Shown here one piece after another: positions 1-8,982 of a DNA stretch of 64,000 nt; position 1 is the stretch's first letter; every line of letters begins with the position of its first letter. The stretch is taken from assembly GCA_964558465.1 (NCBI GenBank), contig CAZLEF010000002.1:62001-126000 (forward strand), read 5' to 3'. Source of the stretch: JACJYC01 sp964558465. GTDB taxonomy: Bacteria; Bacteroidota; Bacteroidia; Chitinophagales; Saprospiraceae. A program made the translations under genes and the position numbers. The notes under the pieces were generated by a model. That model worked only from the letters and a program-made list of their open reading frames with translations. It was not told the origin of the DNA and did no database searches.

Positions 1-1
1 C

Positions 2-952
2 CCGGGAAAGGACGGCAAATTGCACGCCATCAACCCGGAAGCGGGTTATTTTGGCGTGGCCCCCGGCACCAACTCCAAAACCAACCCCAACGCCATGGAG
101 ACCATCAAGCGGAATTGCATTTTCACCAATGTCGCCATCACCCGGGACGGCGACGTATGGTGGGAAGGCATGACCAAAGAAATACCCGACGGGCTGACCA
201 ACTGGCAAGGAAAACCGCACGACCCGGCATCCGGCAAACCAGCGGCCCACCCCAACGCGCGTTTTACGGCGCCGGCTGTTCAGTGCCCGAGTATCGATCC
301 GGATTGGGAAAACCCCAACGGGGTGCCCATTGCCGCCTTTATTTTTGGCGGCCGCCGAAGCAGTGTGGTGCCGCTGGTCTATCAGGCATTCAATTGGAGT
401 TTCGGGGTTTATATGGCGGCCACCATGGGGTCGGAAACCACGGCGGCTGCCTTTGGCGAAGTGGGCAAGGTGCGCCGGGACCCCTTTGCCATGTTGCCGT
501 TCATGGGGTACCATATGGGCGATTATTGCAACCACTGGCTTCAGTTTGGCCGGGATCTGCCCAATCCGCCGCGGATCTTTGCCGTCAACTGGTTCAGGAA
601 AGACGAAGAAGGCAATTTCCTCTGGCCGGGTTTCGGCCAGAATATGCGGGTCCTGAAATGGATCGTCGGCCGGGTGAAAGGCAAGGCTGCCGCTGTTGAA
701 TCGCCCGTTGGCTGGATGCCCCGCTACAAAGATATGGACTGGACCGGCATGGAGGATTTTTCAGAAGAGGAATTCCACCACCTGATGGCAATTGACCGGG
801 AAGAATGGAAAAAAGAATTGCTCGATCATGAAGAACTCTTTGAGCGGTTGTACGATAAATTGCCCAAGGAATTCCTGTTCATGCGCCAGTTATTGCTTTC
901 GGCTCTTTGGCGGTCGCCCGCCCGCTGGAAACTTGCGCCGGAACGGGAGTAG
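2..952 (+). CDS. pckG: Phosphoenolpyruvate carboxykinase (GTP), C-terminal part
   Basis: Converts oxaloacetate and GTP to phosphoenolpyruvate, GDP and CO2, the entry step of gluconeogenesis, in the cytoplasm. The frame is open from base 2, so the gene is cut by the window edge; about 317 of the usual roughly 600 residues are present. The GTP-type signature is clear: GYFGVAPGT near the start, then FGGRRSSVVPLVYQAFNW and the following GSETTAAA stretch, which match the nucleotide and metal-binding core of GTP-dependent PEPCK rather than the ATP type. The tail (NWFRKDEEG, WPGFGQNMRVLKWI) is also typical. A TTG at 20 is not a real start because coding sequence continues upstream. No frameshift is seen. 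Confidence 0.95.
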   Translation, partial: PGKDGKLHAINPEAGYFGVAPGTNSKTNPNAMETIKRNCIFTNVAITRDGDVWWEGMTKEIPDGLTNWQGKPHDPASGKPAAHPNARFTAPAVQCPSIDPDWENPNGVPIAAFIFGGRRSSVVPLVYQAFNWSFGVYMAATMGSETTAAAFGEVGKVRRDPFAMLPFMGYHMGDYCNHWLQFGRDLPNPPRIFAVNWFRKDEEGNFLWPGFGQNMRVLKWIVGRVKGKAAAVESPVGWMPRYKDMDWTGMEDFSEEEFHHLMAIDREEWKKELLDHEELFERLYDKLPKEFLFMRQLLLSALWRSPARWKLAPERE

Positions 953-1010
953 CGGACTGTTTATGGTTGTTTCGCCCGCCATAGCCGTGCCCTAAAGCGC
1001 GGCGGAGGAG

Positions 1011-1108
1011 GGTTCATTGTTGTTCATTGTTGTTGGGGTAACGGCGGCATAACAATAATAAACCACAATAAACCATCATAAACCATCATAAACCAAGATA
1101 AACCCTTC
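1011..1108. repeat. Short tandem repeats, 10-bp period
   Basis: Two arrays lie between the PEPCK gene and the SDR gene. The first is GTTCATTGTT twice (about 1013-1032). The second is five units of a 10-mer ending in ATAAACC (about 1056-1105), ending just before the SDR start codon. Similar low-complexity arrays occur in other spacers of this window. Confidence 0.8.
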
Positions 1109-1113
1109 CAAAA

Positions 1114-1872
1114 ATGGACTTCACCAACAAAACCGTATTGATCACCGGCGGCTCCCGGGGCATTGGCCGCGCCGCTGCACTGGGATTTGCACGCCACGGC
1201 GCAAGGGTCGCCATTACATTCCGGCAAGGGCATGACGCTGCAAAAGAAACCGTTGAGACACTCGACGGGGAAGGGCATATGGCCGTCAGGGCGGATATCG
1301 CCAACCCGGCGGCGGTGGAAAGTATGGTGGAGGCTGTAGCCCAGGAATTTGGCCGGATCGATGTTCTGGTCAACAACGCAGGTGTATTCCTTCAGCACGC
1401 ACCCGACAAGGTAGACTACGAAACCTGGCAAAAAGCCTGGCAGGAAACCCTGAACGTCAACCTGGTCGGGGCTGCCAACGTATCGTTCTGCGTGGCCAGG
1501 GAGATGATGAAATCCGGCGGCGGAAGAATCGTGAATGTGTCTTCGAGGGGCGCCTTTCGCGGTGAGCCTGGCCAACCTGCCTACGGAGCGAGCAAAGCGG
1601 GCCTGAATGCCCTCAGTCAGTCCCTTGCGCAGGCGCTGGCCCCGTACAATATTCTGGTACATGCCGTGGCGCCCGGTTTTGTAGAGACGGCCATGGCCCG
1701 GCCCTGGTTGCAGGGTGAAGCCGGAGAACTGGTGAAAAAACAAAGCCCGCTGGGCAGGGTCGCCACGGTGGAAGAAGTGGCCAACGCCATCCTCTTTCTG
1801 GCTTCGGAGGAAGCGGCTTTTACCACCGGTTGCATTCTGGATATCAATGGGGCCTCCTATTTGAGAACTTGA
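1114..1872 (+). CDS. SDR family NAD(P)-dependent oxidoreductase
   Basis: A classical short-chain dehydrogenase/reductase of 252 residues. The Rossmann cofactor motif TGGSRGIG is at residues 11-18, NNAG at about 87-90, the catalytic serine in VNVSS and the Tyr/Lys pair in YGASK (about 152-156). The C-terminal DINGASY block is the usual SDR end. It looks like the FabG/3-oxoacyl-reductase-like branch, but the substrate cannot be read from sequence. ATG at 1114 follows the repeat array directly and gives a full Rossmann strand, so the start is secure. It stands alone, with a minus-strand gene after it. Confidence 0.9.
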   Translation: MDFTNKTVLITGGSRGIGRAAALGFARHGARVAITFRQGHDAAKETVETLDGEGHMAVRADIANPAAVESMVEAVAQEFGRIDVLVNNAGVFLQHAPDKVDYETWQKAWQETLNVNLVGAANVSFCVAREMMKSGGGRIVNVSSRGAFRGEPGQPAYGASKAGLNALSQSLAQALAPYNILVHAVAPGFVETAMARPWLQGEAGELVKKQSPLGRVATVEEVANAILFLASEEAAFTTGCILDINGASYLRT

Positions 1873-1944
1873 TTATAGGTAGCAGTCGGCGGTCCTGAAA
1901 CCGGAGATGGACTGCCAACTGCCAACTATAAGACTGCTAACTGA

Positions 1945-2892
1945 TTAAATCGGTACCACCCCGGTCACCAAAACGGCTAAATCCAGGGTAACCGCTGCGC
2001 CGAGATCCAACCCCAGAATGTTGAAATCTCCGACCACGCTGACCTCCAGGACGCCGGCCGCTTCGAGCTGTCCGTCCTCATCGTCATCGATATAAGACAC
2101 AAAATGCAGTTCATAATCCCCATTTTCGAGGAAGGAAAGCTGATAAGCGCCGTTATTGGCGACGGCCGCGCTGGTCACTGCATTTTTAAACTGGATCTGC
2201 GCGTCTCCCTGGGGCGTTTTTTCCGTTTCCAGGTTAAACGTTCCCTTTTTATAGGCATAAACAACAATCTTTTCGCTGCCGGAAAGCGCGTCCGTGCAAG
2301 TGCCTTTGATGACCCCGGTTTCCGATTTTGCAACGAGCCGGAGGGCGTTTTCGAGTTCAGTGTTTGAAACGAGTTTGAACCCGCTGTTGCTGTCATCGTA
2401 GGTGAGGGCTTTGCGCAGGTCAAAATCCACGACCAGGTCAAGCTGTTCGTTTTCGTCGGGCTGATAATCGCCCCGAATCTTGATTTCCTGGGTGGCATTG
2501 CCGGTGAGTTTGATTTTCTCGTTCAAGTCGTTCAACACATAACAACCCGGCGAATTACCGGCGGAATCCTGGTCGTAATCGAGTACGAGTACGATGTCGC
2601 TGTAAGCCTTGCCATCGAGGGTCCCGTTGCCCAGGACTTTGGTAACCCCGTTTTGATAGGCCATCAGGTCAACCGTGGTTTTGCCGGCAAATCCGGCCCA
2701 GGATCTTCCATCGACCTTCACATCCGCGACGGTGACAAATACGGCCTTAACATCGACATCGTCAACCGGACCATCGGTAATTTCCACTTGCATCTGGCCG
2801 GATGCAATAGGATCATCCTTTTGGCAAGCCATAAAAATGAGGCTGCAACTCAGGAACAACAAGCACGCGTGAAAAACCTTTTTGTTCAACAT
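1945..2892 (-). CDS. DUF4382 domain-containing lipoprotein
   Basis: A predicted lipoprotein of 315 residues. A signal peptide ends in IFMAC, with the lipidated Cys at residue 23, followed by QKDDP. The segment from GQMQVEITDGPVDDVDVKAV onward fits the DUF4382 family of extracytoplasmic beta-sandwich proteins, which often bears a carboxypeptidase-regulatory-like beta domain after it (here roughly residues 195-315, starting at GVIKGTCTDA). The function of the family is unknown. I chose ATG at 2892 over the in-frame start 13 codons upstream because it puts the signal peptide at the N terminus. It is convergent with the SDR gene, with 72 bp between. Confidence 0.8.
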   Translation of the reverse strand: MLNKKVFHACLLFLSCSLIFMACQKDDPIASGQMQVEITDGPVDDVDVKAVFVTVADVKVDGRSWAGFAGKTTVDLMAYQNGVTKVLGNGTLDGKAYSDIVLVLDYDQDSAGNSPGCYVLNDLNEKIKLTGNATQEIKIRGDYQPDENEQLDLVVDFDLRKALTYDDSNSGFKLVSNTELENALRLVAKSETGVIKGTCTDALSGSEKIVVYAYKKGTFNLETEKTPQGDAQIQFKNAVTSAAVANNGAYQLSFLENGDYELHFVSYIDDDEDGQLEAAGVLEVSVVGDFNILGLDLGAAVTLDLAVLVTGVVPI

Positions 2893-3259
2893 GACAAACG
2901 TTTTTGGTTTACAAAATAGAAATTTGGGCAAATAGCATCCTATTCACAAGATTTTCGAATTTGTAAAAAAATGAATGGCTTCAGGCGTTTTATCTATTCA
3001 ACTGATTTTTATAAAACACTGCTGTGCCGGCCGGCGGGCCATGAGGTTTGAAGAAGTAAATTCATCCTTTTGTCAAACCGACATGGATTGGATGAATCGG
3101 GTAAGAACATTAAAACGCAGAAGGCCTCTGGAAAATTATGCGGGGTGTAAAATTCAGGAACGGTTTACAGAGTTAATACAAAAAATGTCAGGAAAAGCGG
3201 GCATAAAAGGATCCTGAGCGGGCCGTTTCAGGTGAAATTTACAAAAAGAAGGCCGTTTT
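2893..3259. other. Spacer without a recognisable gene
   Basis: About 370 bp upstream of the DUF4382 gene. Plus-strand open frames at 2975-3217 and 3232-3414 have no signal, domain or composition that supports translation. It must hold the minus-strand promoter of the lipoprotein gene, but no convincing box was found. Confidence 0.5.
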
Positions 3260-3291
3260 TTTGCTTTAAGCCCATTTTCCACCTAAATTTG
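3260..3291 (+). promoter_or_regulatory. Bacteroidota-type promoter of a candidate small RNA
   Basis: TTTG at 3260-3263 and TAAATTTG at 3284-3291, separated by 20 bp. This is a full match to the Bacteroidota housekeeping consensus TTTG-N19/20-TAnnTTTG. Predicted start of transcription is about 3297. Confidence 0.7.
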
Positions 3292-3296
3292 CGATA

Positions 3297-3364
3297 CGCA
3301 ATCAATCGTTTAGTCGCTTTAAGTTTCATATTACTGGGGTTGGGATATACGTCCCAACCTTTTT
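3297..3364 (+). ncRNA. Candidate small RNA of about 70 nt
   Basis: The segment begins a few bases after a consensus promoter and ends with an intrinsic terminator. It contains no plausible coding frame and points toward the 3' end of a minus-strand gene, so it is neither a leader nor a trailer of a plus-strand gene. It matches no RNA family I recognise (not tRNA, 6S or tmRNA). The exact 5' end is inferred. Confidence 0.5.
3338..3364 (+). terminator. Intrinsic terminator of the candidate small RNA
   Basis: Perfect 8-bp stem GGTTGGGA/TCCCAACC (3338-3345 with 3352-3359), loop TATACG, followed directly by five T residues on the plus strand. Confidence 0.75.
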
Positions 3365-3410
3365 CGTTTCCGGCCAAACCTCCGGGATTTGGCAGCGCCG
3401 GCCAACTGGC

Positions 3411-4037
3411 CTAATGCATCCGGTCGCCCCGCAATTCCAGTGTTTTCATGACCTCTGCCTCATAGGCCAGGTATTCCTCCCACCTCGATTTTACTTTTTC
3501 CGGGCCGCAATACAGCCTGGCCAGGTCAATAAACAGGCGGTAATGGCCGGCTTCGGAAACCATGAATTTATGGTAAAAATCCTTAAGGCGGTCTTCCCGG
3601 ATATGCAGCGACAACAGCCGGAAACGCTCGCAACTCCGGGCCTCGATCAAAGCGCAAACCAACAATTTTTCGAGCAGGATATCCTCCCGGCTGCCGCCTT
3701 TCTTTTGAAATTGTAACAGTTTGTTGACGTATTCGTCCTTGCGTTGACGGCCAAGACCCAACTGTCTTTTTTCCATTTCAGCCAAAACCATCCTGAAATG
3801 ACCCCATTCCTCCGTAACGATGGGAGCCAGTTGCCTGACCAGTTCGGTCCTTTCCGGGAATTGCTGGATCAGGGAAATGCAAAAGGTAGCCGCTTTCTGC
3901 TCGCAGTAGGCGTGGTCGGTCAGGATCTCCTGCAATTCCATCTCCGCCAGATTGACCCAGCGCGGGTCGGTCGGCAATTGTAATCCGAGCATCCGGACGG
4001 AATATAGTTCGCGTTCTTGTTGTATTTCCGGGTCCAT
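3411..4037 (-). CDS. miaE: MiaE-like tRNA-(ms2io6A)-hydroxylase
   Basis: A ferritin-like diiron protein of 208 residues matching the MiaE family, which hydroxylates the isopentenyl side chain of ms2i6A37 in tRNA. Iron-ligand motifs are in order: E in LTDHAYCEQKAA, EEWGH, EARSCERF and SEAGHY, the expected ExxH-type pairs of a four-helix bundle. An in-frame start lies upstream at 4082, but residues from there (MIRLIGSIGSIKTIQ) are encoded by a tandem repeat, so ATG at 4037 is preferred. It follows the next upstream gene (4127-5311, same strand) after a 90-bp repeat spacer. The enzyme is an assignment by family. Confidence 0.85.
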   Translation of the reverse strand: MDPEIQQERELYSVRMLGLQLPTDPRWVNLAEMELQEILTDHAYCEQKAATFCISLIQQFPERTELVRQLAPIVTEEWGHFRMVLAEMEKRQLGLGRQRKDEYVNKLLQFQKKGGSREDILLEKLLVCALIEARSCERFRLLSLHIREDRLKDFYHKFMVSEAGHYRLFIDLARLYCGPEKVKSRWEEYLAYEAEVMKTLELRGDRMH

Positions 4038-4040
4038 TTG

Positions 4041-4135
4041 GATTGTTTTGATTGATCCGATTGATCCGATTAATCGAATCAATCGTTAATCGAATCAATC
4101 GTTAATCGAATCAATCGTTAATCGAATCAATCAAT
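4041..4135. repeat. Tandem repeat array, 16-bp and 9-bp units
   Basis: GATTGATCC-type 9-mers are followed by about 3.5 copies of a 16-mer (TCGAATCAATCGTTAA). The array fills the spacer between two minus-strand genes and reaches the last codons of the upstream gene, which ends at 4127. It resembles the GATTGATAC array at 19452-19545. Confidence 0.85.
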
Positions 4136-5311
4136 ACACCTGATCTGGTTCATGAAAAAGTCCAACTGGTAGACTTCGTATTCTTCAAACCCGCTGCTCC
4201 AGAAGACGCGGATGGCATCTACTTCCGTCTGCCGGAGGAGGTTCATTTGCCCCCTGCTGATGGGGTAATACACCCGGTAGGTAAGGATGTCCCGGTCGAT
4301 ATCGTACCTGCCCTGATCCATTGTGCCTGACCGGAGGTTGACAAAATCGCCGTTGAGCAATTTTATAGTCAAAACGCTTCCCTTTTCAATAAATCCGTAA
4401 GCCTCACGGGCATTGGGGTAAGCGAACGTAAACTCCAGGGTCAGGAAGCGGTAACCACCCAAAGCTGAAAAATAGCCGTCGCAACGCAAATAGGCCTTAT
4501 CTTTCAGGAAAGGCCGGAGCCGTTCGTCGGTATGGGCAAATAAAAATTGTTTTTGGAGATCTTTTCGCCGCTGATTGGTCGACTCGTCGGCGCCTTCAAA
4601 GGCGGTAATGCAGGCGGCAGGCGGCGGGGTCAGGATCAGGTCGTTTGATTTTCTGCCCATTGCCGCTGAGTTGTCGGTCAGGGGCAATATGCTTTCATAG
4701 GGACGGTCGGCTGTCACGGATTGGCTGTTGGCGGTCTCCGCGCGTTTTTTTTGTTCCTTCAGGTTGGTGTTATAGTCGGTCAGGTACAGCCCTTTTTCAG
4801 TCATTTGCAGGGCGTTTTCGGCCTGCCGCAGCGCCTCCTTCGCTTCCAGGGCAGTCTCTTGTTCTGCTTGTCTGGCAGCCTGAAGCCTGGCGTCCATTTG
4901 TTTGGATTCAGCGGAAGCGGGTTGACCTGCATTCTGTTTTTCCCGCCATTCTTTTTCAAGTGATTTCCGGGCATCGGCTGCTTTTTGTGCCCGGGTCTCG
5001 GCAATGTTCGCGGCTTGCCGGGCCAGTTGCGACCGGCGGAGAGCGATCCGGAAAACGTCTTCCTGCGTTACAGGGATTTCGCCATCCAGCGGTTCTACTT
5101 CAGCCGTAAAGGTGGGGTAGGGGTTGGCCGCCTGGTTTTGGGTCTCCGCGGATGTTCCTTTGAGGAAGTCATCAAAATATTGCCAGGATCCATCCGGGAA
5201 AACAATGATCTTTTCTCCTTTTTCATTCTGCCGGATTTCCTGTGCACGAACAGGGGGGATGGCTGAAAGGCAGAACAGAACCAGAATGCAAAATTTTGTT
5301 GTTGGAATCAT
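4127..5311 (-). CDS. Secreted coiled-coil protein of unknown function
   Basis: 394 residues. A Sec signal peptide ends near PPVRAQ (about residue 24). A short segment, GEKIIVFPDGSWQYFDDF, resembles a motif found in many uncharacterised exported Bacteroidota proteins. Residues about 95-200 are Ala/Glu/Lys/Gln rich and strongly predicted coiled coil. The C-terminal 170 residues are mixed alpha/beta with aromatic residues and no family I recognise. It is probably periplasmic. It ends inside the tandem repeat at 4041-4135. Function is unknown. Confidence 0.75.
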   Translation of the reverse strand: MIPTTKFCILVLFCLSAIPPVRAQEIRQNEKGEKIIVFPDGSWQYFDDFLKGTSAETQNQAANPYPTFTAEVEPLDGEIPVTQEDVFRIALRRSQLARQAANIAETRAQKAADARKSLEKEWREKQNAGQPASAESKQMDARLQAARQAEQETALEAKEALRQAENALQMTEKGLYLTDYNTNLKEQKKRAETANSQSVTADRPYESILPLTDNSAAMGRKSNDLILTPPPAACITAFEGADESTNQRRKDLQKQFLFAHTDERLRPFLKDKAYLRCDGYFSALGGYRFLTLEFTFAYPNAREAYGFIEKGSVLTIKLLNGDFVNLRSGTMDQGRYDIDRDILTYRVYYPISRGQMNLLRQTEVDAIRVFWSSGFEEYEVYQLDFFMNQIRCID

Positions 5312-5332
5312 GGGATAACCGGTTTATCTGTG

Positions 5333-5363
5333 CAAAAATACAGGAGCCCCCGGGAAATTCAAA
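5333..5363 (-). promoter_or_regulatory. Bacteroidota-type promoter for the secreted coiled-coil gene
   Basis: Read on the minus strand: TTTG (plus 5360-5363), 19 bp, TATTTTTG (plus 5333-5340). This is a complete consensus match. The predicted start is about 15 bases before the ATG at 5311. Confidence 0.75.
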
Positions 5364-5401
5364 ATAAAGCTGATTAACTTGCGCTCAATTAGAGGACCCG
5401 C

Positions 5402-6205
5402 ATGCAGTTGTTGTTCAAAATAGGGTTTTTACCTGTCAGTATCTGGGATGTACTCGATGTATTGATCGTCGGGTACCTGATTTTTCAATTGTACAAGTTG
5501 TTGCGGGGCAGCATTGCTTTCAATATTTTTACCGGAGTCGTCCTGCTCTACATGGCCTGGTGGCTGGTCAAGCAATTAAAAATGGACTTGCTGGCTGCCG
5601 TACTCGGCCAATTTGTTGAAGTAGGATTTATCATCATTATTATTATTTTTCAGCCGGAAGTGCGCCGGTTTTTACTATTTTTGGGAAACAGCACATTGCG
5701 CCAGCGATCCCAGATTTTTGACCGTTTCCTGCACCGGAATTTTGGCGATTTAAAATCGAGTGAAAAAGAGAAGAGGGTAGGGATCCTTCGCAATGCCTTG
5801 CTCCGTTTTAGTAAAACCAAGACCGGCGCCCTGATCGTTTTCAGCAATAATATCAACCTGGAGGGGCTGGTTTCGACGGGCGTAAAACTGGATGCGGAGA
5901 TTTCAGAACAGCTTTTGCAAAGCATTTTTCAAAAAGAATCGCCGCTGCATGACGGCGCAGTGCTGATCGAAGGCGCCAAATTGGCCTTTGCCAGTGTGGT
6001 GCTCCCGGTTTCTGAAAACCCTGAACTGCCCAAACAGGTCGGACTCCGCCACCGGGCAGCTGTCGGCATTACTGAAAAAGCTTCTGCCTGCGTGGTGGTC
6101 GTTTCGGAAGAAACCGGTCAGATCGCCTTTGCCAACGGCGGTATTCTGGAGCAAAACCTGGATGAGGCCAGGCTTCAGGAGATCCTTTCAGAAAATATCA
6201 GATAA
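5402..6205 (+). CDS. cdaA: Diadenylate cyclase CdaA
   Basis: Makes the second messenger c-di-AMP from two ATP. The protein has 267 residues, typical for CdaA. Three hydrophobic helices lie in about residues 10-85 (including a run of isoleucines before FQPEVRRF), followed by the DAC (DisA_N) domain. Catalytic motifs are visible: DGAVLI (DGA, about residue 185) and LRHRAAVG (RHR). ATG at 5402 places the first helix correctly. It heads a likely three-gene unit with two M20 peptidases (gaps of 47 and 48 bp). Many bacteria place cdaA beside cdaR/glmM; that is not the case here. Confidence 0.93.
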   Translation: MQLLFKIGFLPVSIWDVLDVLIVGYLIFQLYKLLRGSIAFNIFTGVVLLYMAWWLVKQLKMDLLAAVLGQFVEVGFIIIIIIFQPEVRRFLLFLGNSTLRQRSQIFDRFLHRNFGDLKSSEKEKRVGILRNALLRFSKTKTGALIVFSNNINLEGLVSTGVKLDAEISEQLLQSIFQKESPLHDGAVLIEGAKLAFASVVLPVSENPELPKQVGLRHRAAVGITEKASACVVVVSEETGQIAFANGGILEQNLDEARLQEILSENIR

Positions 6206-6252
6206 CAGATTTTGACTATTTTTGGTCGAATTAACCATTTTATCCTTCAATT

Positions 6253-7641
6253 ATGGAACAAGTTCAAGCCTATATCCATCAAAACCAACAGCGCTTTCTC
6301 AACGAATTACTGGAATGGCTCACCATTCCGTCCATCAGCGCCGATTCGAAATACAAGGGCGACGTGGCCAAAGCTGCTGCCTTTGTCGCCGACAAATTGA
6401 AGCTGGCCGGCGCCGAAAACGTGGAAATCACACCAACCCCAGGTCATCCCATTGTTTACGGCGACAAACTCATCGACCCCAGCCTGCCCACCGTCCTGGT
6501 TTACGGCCATTACGACGTTCAACCGCCTGACCCGCTGAATTTATGGGAATCAGAGCCTTTTGTACCGGTTATCAAGGAAACCAAAATTCACCCCAAAGGC
6601 GCAATTTTTGCACGCGGGTCCTGTGACGATAAAGGCCAGGTGTATATGCACGTCAAGGCCTTTGAAGCCATGCTGGCAAAAGAGGCGCTTCCCTGCAACA
6701 TTAAATTTATGATCGAAGGGGAGGAAGAGGTCGGCTCGGTCAATCTGGGCGCCTATTGCCGGGCCAACAAGGAAAAACTGGCTTGCGACGTTATTCTCAT
6801 CTCCGATACCAGCATCATCGCCAACCATACGCCTTCCATCACCGTTGGCCTTCGTGGTTTGAGCTATGTGGAAGTGGAGGTTACCGGCCCTAACCGCGAC
6901 TTGCACTCCGGGGTCTACGGCGGCGCAGTGGCCAACCCCTGCAATATCCTTTGCTCCATGATCGCTTCCCTGCACGACGACAATCGCCGGATCACCGTGC
7001 CTGGCTTCTATGACGATGTGGATGAAGTGTCGGATGCGGAGCGCAAGGAAATGAACAAAGCGCCTTTCAGCCTGGATGAGTATAAGGAAAACCTGGGTAT
7101 TCGCGAGATCCTCGGCGAAAGCGGATTTACAACCCTGGAGCGGGTTTCCATCCGTCCGACGCTGGATGTCAACGGCATCTGGGGCGGCTATACCGGCGAA
7201 GGGGCCAAAACCGTCCTGCCGGCCAAAGCCTTTGCCAAGATCAGCATGCGCCTGGTGCCGCATCAGGACCCGCACAAGATCACGGAACTCTTTAAGGCTC
7301 ACTTCGAGAAAATGGCGCCCCCGTATGTGACCGTGGAGGTGAAGGAACACCACGGCGGCCTGCCTGTGGTCACGCCTACCAATACCCCGGAATACAAAGC
7401 CGCTCATCTGGCTATGGAAAAAACCTTCGGAATGGCGCCCATCCCCAAGCGGGAAGGCGGAAGCATCCCCATCGTTGCCTTGTTTGAACAGGTGCTGGGT
7501 GTGAAATCCGTCCTGATGGGCTTCGGTCTCGATACCGATGCCTTGCATTCGCCCAACGAACATTTCGGGTTGTTCAATTTTTATAAAGGCATCGAAACCA
7601 TTCCTTATTTTTATAAATACTATGCTGAATTAAAACGGTAA
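6253..7641 (+). CDS. M20 family dipeptidase
   Basis: A zinc-dependent metallopeptidase of 462 residues, close to the cytosolic CNDP-like dipeptidases, with no signal peptide. Metal and catalytic motifs: VLVYGHYDVQP (His and Asp ligands), RGSCDDKGQ (bridging Asp), IEGEEEVGS (catalytic Glu) and HSPNE near the C terminus (His ligand). The lid/dimerisation domain is in the middle (about 200-330). It probably cleaves dipeptides in the cytoplasm. It is likely co-transcribed with cdaA upstream and the exported M20D gene downstream. Confidence 0.9.
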   Translation: MEQVQAYIHQNQQRFLNELLEWLTIPSISADSKYKGDVAKAAAFVADKLKLAGAENVEITPTPGHPIVYGDKLIDPSLPTVLVYGHYDVQPPDPLNLWESEPFVPVIKETKIHPKGAIFARGSCDDKGQVYMHVKAFEAMLAKEALPCNIKFMIEGEEEVGSVNLGAYCRANKEKLACDVILISDTSIIANHTPSITVGLRGLSYVEVEVTGPNRDLHSGVYGGAVANPCNILCSMIASLHDDNRRITVPGFYDDVDEVSDAERKEMNKAPFSLDEYKENLGIREILGESGFTTLERVSIRPTLDVNGIWGGYTGEGAKTVLPAKAFAKISMRLVPHQDPHKITELFKAHFEKMAPPYVTVEVKEHHGGLPVVTPTNTPEYKAAHLAMEKTFGMAPIPKREGGSIPIVALFEQVLGVKSVLMGFGLDTDALHSPNEHFGLFNFYKGIETIPYFYKYYAELKR

Positions 7642-7689
7642 GACAGGCGCCGGTATCACAGAATCATTTCATCTTGAACTTTTAAAGGT

Positions 7690-8979
7690 ATGAAAAAAAC
7701 ACTCCTTCTCTTTTTTGCCCTGACTTCGGCAACGGTCTTCGCCCAATACGATCCAAACGATCTCATCAACCGGCAGGCAGACGCCATCGAACAAAAAGTG
7801 ATCGCCTGGCGCCACCACCTCCATGAGTACCCCGAACTGAGCAACCGCGAATTCAAAACCGCAGAATACGTGGCAGCTCACCTCAAGGCGCTGGGCATCG
7901 AGTTCAAAACCGGTGTGGCGCATACCGGTATCATCGGCATTATCAAAGGCGGAAAACCCGGGCCGGTGGTAGCGCTGCGGGCCGATATGGACGCTCTGCC
8001 CGTTACGGAACGGGTCCGGATTCCGTTTGCCTCCAAAGTAAAGTCCACCTACCTGGGAGAAGAAGTCGGGGTGATGCACGCCTGCGGCCACGATACCCAC
8101 GTCGCCATGCTGATGGGCGCGGCAGAGATCCTGGTGGGGATGAAAGACCAACTTAAAGGCACGGTTGTATTATTGTTCCAACCCGCCGAAGAGGGCGCGC
8201 CTCCGGGCGAGGAAGGCGGTGCAGAACTCATGGTGAAACAAGGCGCACTGGACAACCCGAAGGTGGATGTCGTCTTTGGCCTTCATATCAATTCAGCCAC
8301 TGAGGTGGGAAAAGTCCGCTACAAACCCGGGGGTACAATGGCTGCTGTAAACAGTTATACGCTCAAAGTTAAAGGCAAACAAACCCATGGCTCCGCGCCC
8401 TGGTCCGGTATAGATCCAATCACCATCTCCGCCCAGATCATTCAGGGCTTCCAGATGATCATCAGCCGTCAAACGGAACTGACCAAGGAGCCCGCCGTCA
8501 TCAGCGTGGGCAAGATCACCGGCGGGGTGCGCAGCAATATCATTCCGGAAGAAGTCGAATTGATCGGCACAATCCGCACCCTCGACAAGGAAATGCAGGC
8601 CGATATCCACGAACGCATGCGCCGCACGGCTACAAATATCGCCGAAGCCTGGGGCGCAACAGTGGAACTGACCATCGACAGGGGATACCCGGTCACCTAC
8701 AATGACCCCGAACTGACCGCCAAAATGCTGCCCACTCTGGAAGCTACGCTGGGCAAGGGAAATGTGCTTCTCGGCAAAGCTATTACCGGCGCTGAAGACT
8801 TTTCCTTTTTTGCGGAAAAGGTTCCGGGCCTTTTCCTGTTCCTCGGCGGCATGCCCATCGGTCAGGACCCCGATACCGCCGCTCCGCACCACACGCCCGA
8901 TTTTTTCATCGACGACAGTTCGATGAAACATGGGGTGAAGTTACTTTGTAACCTGACTTTGGATTATATGGGGAGATGA
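7690..8979 (+). CDS. Exported M20D amidohydrolase (hippurate/IAA-amino-acid hydrolase type)
   Basis: 429 residues. A signal peptide of about 18 residues ends in VFAQ, which suggests a periplasmic enzyme. M20D motifs: LRADMDALPV, HACGHDTHVAML (Cys and His metal ligands), FQPAEEG (catalytic Glu) and GAEDFSFFA (ligand Glu). These enzymes hydrolyse N-acyl or amide-linked amino acids; the substrate is not deducible. It is the last gene of the cdaA unit. Confidence 0.9.
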   Translation: MKKTLLLFFALTSATVFAQYDPNDLINRQADAIEQKVIAWRHHLHEYPELSNREFKTAEYVAAHLKALGIEFKTGVAHTGIIGIIKGGKPGPVVALRADMDALPVTERVRIPFASKVKSTYLGEEVGVMHACGHDTHVAMLMGAAEILVGMKDQLKGTVVLLFQPAEEGAPPGEEGGAELMVKQGALDNPKVDVVFGLHINSATEVGKVRYKPGGTMAAVNSYTLKVKGKQTHGSAPWSGIDPITISAQIIQGFQMIISRQTELTKEPAVISVGKITGGVRSNIIPEEVELIGTIRTLDKEMQADIHERMRRTATNIAEAWGATVELTIDRGYPVTYNDPELTAKMLPTLEATLGKGNVLLGKAITGAEDFSFFAEKVPGLFLFLGGMPIGQDPDTAAPHHTPDFFIDDSSMKHGVKLLCNLTLDYMGR

Positions 8980-8982
8980 CCC

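Noticed and set aside
3232..3414. 60-codon open frame over the candidate small RNA
   Set aside because: It starts before the promoter and runs through the terminator; composition is not protein-like.
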